Assembly: GCA_004554555.1 (NCBI GenBank)
Contig: SFLN01000091.1
Span: forward strand, 1 to 8,766
DNA from: [Eubacterium] saphenum
GTDB lineage: Bacteria; Bacillota; Clostridia; Oscillospirales; Ruminococcaceae
Direction of reading: 5' to 3'
Length of the DNA stretch: 8,766 nt
This document shows, in pieces, positions 7,289-8,766 of this stretch; position 1 is the first letter of the stretch; each line of letters opens with the position of its first letter. The notes beneath the pieces are model-generated. The model was given only the letters and a program-made list of their open reading frames with translations, was not told the DNA's origin and made no database searches. Made by a program: the position numbers and the translations under genes.

Positions 7289-7317
7289 TTGCGTTTTGAG
7301 GAATTTTGCGATATAAT
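7289..7317 (+). promoter_or_regulatory. Putative sigma-A promoter of the macro-domain gene
   Basis: A perfect -10 TATAAT (7312-7317) stands 17 bp from TTGCGT (7289-7294), which keeps the TTG of the -35 consensus. It predicts a start near 7324 and a leader of about 33 nt before the ATG at 7357. It faces away from the pstS promoter. Confidence 0.65.
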
Positions 7318-7356
7318 GTAAATAAGTGAAAAATTTTTGGCTTGGGAGGAGAAGCA

Positions 7357-7893
7357 ATGAGCAAAATCGAGTTGTTGAACGCGTCGTGCGCGGAGCAGAC
7401 GGTTGACGCCGTGGTAAATGCCGCGAACAATCGTTTGTGGTCGGGCGGCGGTATATGCGGCGTGATTTTTGACAAAGCGGGAAGCGCGGAGCTTGCAGCC
7501 GCTTGTTCCCGGCACAAAACGCCGCTCAAGGACGGCGAGGCGGTCATCACACCCGCGTTTAAGATGAAGAACGCGAAATTCATAATCCACGCGGTCGGCC
7601 CGAATTTCGCAAGTACTCCGAACGCTTTCAGGGAGCTGTTTGACGCGTATTACAACTCGCTGCGCGTGCTTATGGACAACAATCTTCATAGTATCTCGTT
7701 CCCGCTGATAAGCTCGGGGATTTTCGGCGGTTCTCTTGAAAACCCTGCTGCGGAATCAGCGAAGCAGTGCTGCCGCGCGTATAAAAGGTTCACCGAGGAT
7801 TTCCCCGATTATCAGCTTGACGTAAAGCTCTGCGCGTTCTCACGCAAAGAAATGACCGAAGCAAAGCAGGTTTTCGACAGCTTTTTCGGCTGA
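7357..7893 (+). CDS. Macro-domain protein (ADP-ribose binding, MacroD/YmdB-like)
   Basis: A single macro domain fills the whole 178-residue protein. Family motifs seen: VDAVVNAANNRLWSGGG (16-32, with NAAN at 21-24), GEAVITPAF (60-68), IIHAVGPNF (76-84) and the phosphate-binding loop SFPLISSGIFGG (114-125). Such proteins bind ADP-ribose and often remove it from proteins or from O-acetyl-ADP-ribose in the cytoplasm. In MacroD enzymes the first loop reads GGGVDG and its Asp is catalytic; here it is GGGICG, with Cys34 in that place. The activity may therefore differ or be absent. The start is the ATG at 7357, 7 nt after GGAGG; an in-frame TTG at 7342 lies within the ribosome site and is rejected. 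It is divergent from pstS with its own promoter. No ADP-ribosyltransferase or sirtuin gene is adjacent, so the substrate is unknown. Confidence 0.88.
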   Translation: MSKIELLNASCAEQTVDAVVNAANNRLWSGGGICGVIFDKAGSAELAAACSRHKTPLKDGEAVITPAFKMKNAKFIIHAVGPNFASTPNAFRELFDAYYNSLRVLMDNNLHSISFPLISSGIFGGSLENPAAESAKQCCRAYKRFTEDFPDYQLDVKLCAFSRKEMTEAKQVFDSFFG

Positions 7894-7937
7894 AATTAAA
7901 AGAAAAAACGGTTTTCCGCGAAAGTCATCGTCGATTT

Positions 7938-7943
7938 TATAAT
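7938..7943 (+). promoter_or_regulatory. Possible -10 element for the DUF2975-like gene
   Basis: TATAAT lies 23 bases before the ATG at 7967, in the 73-nt gap after the macro-domain gene. No convincing -35 is found 16-18 bp upstream, so a transcript starting here would have a short leader and the site is uncertain. No terminator is visible between the two genes, so read-through is also possible. Confidence 0.35.
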
Positions 7944-7966
7944 GAAAACACAAGGAGGGATTTGAA

Positions 7967-8530
7967 ATGAATAATAATCTTGAAAAAATCCAAAAGGTGT
8001 TTGGCGTATTTAAAATTTTGTCGCGGGTATTTATGATTATATGCTTTGTTGCGGCGGGGCTTGTTCTTGTGAGCGTAATATTGACGCTTGCGGGCGGCGA
8101 GAACACTCCGATTATGAAAATCGGCGGCGTATCGATTTATCTGCCGGTGTTCTTTGAAACGAACGAAACTGCTCTCGGAAGCGAAAAAGCGTGCTGGGTA
8201 ATGGCGGCGGGATTTGTCGCGGCGGCTTGCGAGGGAATTTTGCTTGCATTTGCCAACCGTTATTTCACAATCGAGCAAAAAGAGGGCACACCGTTCACGG
8301 AAAACGGCGCGAAGCTCACGCTTGACCTTGGCATCACGGCAATTGTTCTCTCGGTTGTTTCCTCGGGAATTCAGTCTTCAATTTATAGTGTGATGAAAAT
8401 CTCGGAGATTTCCAAGGACTTGTCAAACGAGTGGGGTGTTCTCCTCGGAGTGGCGCTGATTTTGTTCTCGCTTATTATAAGGTACGGCGCGGACTTGGAG
8501 AAAAACCGCGAAAAGGAAAAGCTTGAATAA
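7967..8530 (+). CDS. DUF2975-like four-helix membrane protein, function unknown
   Basis: Predicted inner-membrane protein of 187 residues with four hydrophobic segments (~19-41, 75-97, 118-141 and 155-173) and a charged C-terminal tail (EKNREKEKLE). Between the second and third helices lies FTIEQKEGTPFTENGAKLT (100-118), resembling the 'GxPFs.en...L' segment of DUF2975-type proteins. On this I base a tentative family assignment, without database support. The start at 7967 is firm: AAGGAGG ends 8 nt before the ATG. In many Firmicutes such genes are paired with a small helix-turn-helix regulator, but none follows here; the next gene is a tRNA. The membrane location is fairly certain, and no function can be given. 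Confidence 0.75.
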   Translation: MNNNLEKIQKVFGVFKILSRVFMIICFVAAGLVLVSVILTLAGGENTPIMKIGGVSIYLPVFFETNETALGSEKACWVMAAGFVAAACEGILLAFANRYFTIEQKEGTPFTENGAKLTLDLGITAIVLSVVSSGIQSSIYSVMKISEISKDLSNEWGVLLGVALILFSLIIRYGADLEKNREKEKLE

Positions 8531-8583
8531 CCACGCTTTTTCGACAACCCGATAAAAAAGTGCCCGCCAATACCGCAAAGCTC

Positions 8584-8612
8584 TTGACAAATCCGCGCAG
8601 ATGTGGTATAAT
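8584..8612 (+). promoter_or_regulatory. Perfect consensus promoter for tRNA-Gly
   Basis: TTGACA (8584-8589) and TATAAT (8607-8612) are separated by exactly 17 bp, a full match to the housekeeping sigma consensus. Transcription should begin near 8619, about 40 nt before the mature tRNA. Such strength is normal for a stable RNA gene. Confidence 0.93.
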
Positions 8613-8618
8613 TTATAT

Positions 8619-8635
8619 GTTGCAAAAACCGCAAC
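8619..8635 (+). other. Small hairpin at the 5' end of the tRNA leader
   Basis: GTTGC (8619-8623) can pair with GCAAC (8631-8635) around a 7-base loop AAAAACC. It falls at the predicted transcription start, so the precursor would begin with a short stem. Five base pairs is weak and chance cannot be excluded. Confidence 0.35.
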
Positions 8636-8659
8636 TTATTTATAATAGAAACCACAACT

Positions 8660-8733
8660 GCGGATATAGTTTATCGGTAAAACATTAGCTTCCCAAGCTG
8701 AGGTGACGGGTTCGACTCCCGCTATCCGCTCCA
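8660..8733 (+). tRNA. tRNA-Gly (anticodon CCC), CCA encoded
   Basis: A full cloverleaf is present: acceptor GCGGATA (8660-8666) with TATCCGC (8723-8729); D stem GTTT/AAAC (8669-8672 with 8680-8683); anticodon stem TTAGC/GCTGA (8685-8689 with 8697-8701, one T·G pair) around loop TTCCCAA, giving anticodon CCC at 8692-8694; T arm with loop TTCGACT (8711-8717). The discriminator is T8730 and CCA is encoded at 8731-8733. It reads GGG glycine codons. The loop context AGCTTCCCAAGCT is the same as in E. coli tRNA-Gly(CCC). The outermost T-stem pair is an A·C mismatch (8706 with 8722). The 33 bases after it to the window end show no recognisable feature. Confidence 0.96.
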
Positions 8734-8766
8734 AAACGGAAAATAGGAAAATCCCGCATTGTTGCC

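Noticed and set aside
7225..7689. Minus-strand open frames over the macro-gene promoter and 5' half
   Set aside because: They overlap the well-supported macro gene and the repeat array, and their translations are rich in Arg/Ser/His without domain features.
8515..8542. Possible terminator after the DUF2975-like gene (GGAAAAGC pairing with GCTTTTTC)
   Set aside because: The stem is mostly A·T, the loop is 12 nt, and the T run is part of the stem, so it is not convincing.
8641..8646. Second TATAAT just before the tRNA
   Set aside because: It has no -35 at a proper distance and would start transcription at or within the tRNA; the consensus promoter at 8584-8612 suffices.
8660..8766. tRNA 3' end as a phage or element attachment site
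   Set aside because: No repeat of the tRNA end, integrase or mobile gene is visible in the window.

Overview
The window looks like ordinary chromosome from a Firmicute, most probably a Clostridia of the Ruminococcaceae/Oscillospiraceae type. The clues are strong AAGGAGG-type ribosome sites, mid-range GC by eye, a lipoprotein-type PstS, and Clostridia-like PhoR, PhoU and GNAT sequences. I infer this placement from sequence style and did not compare against any database.

Layout: bases 1-561 (+) hold the 3' part of a GNAT acetyltransferase gene whose start lies before the window. A strong bidirectional hairpin terminator (571-610) separates it from a convergent seven-gene phosphate operon on the minus strand. 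In transcription order this is pstS (7142-6294), pstC, pstA, pstB, phoU, phoB and phoR (ending at 609). To the right, on the plus strand, are a macro-domain gene (7357-7893), a four-helix DUF2975-like membrane protein (7967-8530) and a tRNA-Gly(CCC) gene (8660-8733) behind a perfect consensus promoter.

How it works together: PstS binds phosphate outside the membrane, PstC and PstA form the channel, and PstB powers import. PhoU links transporter state to the PhoR kinase, and PhoR phosphorylates PhoB. Upstream of pstS are three TTAACA repeats on the transcribed strand, two of them exactly 11 bp apart, next to a good -10 that lacks a -35. This is what a PhoB-activated promoter should look like, so the operon probably induces itself when phosphate is scarce. 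A hairpin plus T7 between pstS and pstC should act as an attenuator, giving much more PstS than membrane complex. Downstream of pstC the genes are 2-14 nt apart, and several ribosome sites are embedded in the end of the preceding gene.

The most striking observation is that PstS is circularly permuted. The half containing the SREDGSGTR motif, normally C-terminal, follows the lipoprotein signal directly. The half containing GSTSV, SGAG and IGMSSR, normally N-terminal, comes second, and the protein stops at the hinge where the canonical protein would run on into the first half. A second point is that the macro-domain protein has Cys where MacroD hydrolases have the catalytic Asp.

No gene-free stretch exceeds about 215 bp. 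The largest gap, 7143-7356, holds the two divergent promoters and the repeats. I see no mobile element, CRISPR array or phage gene.
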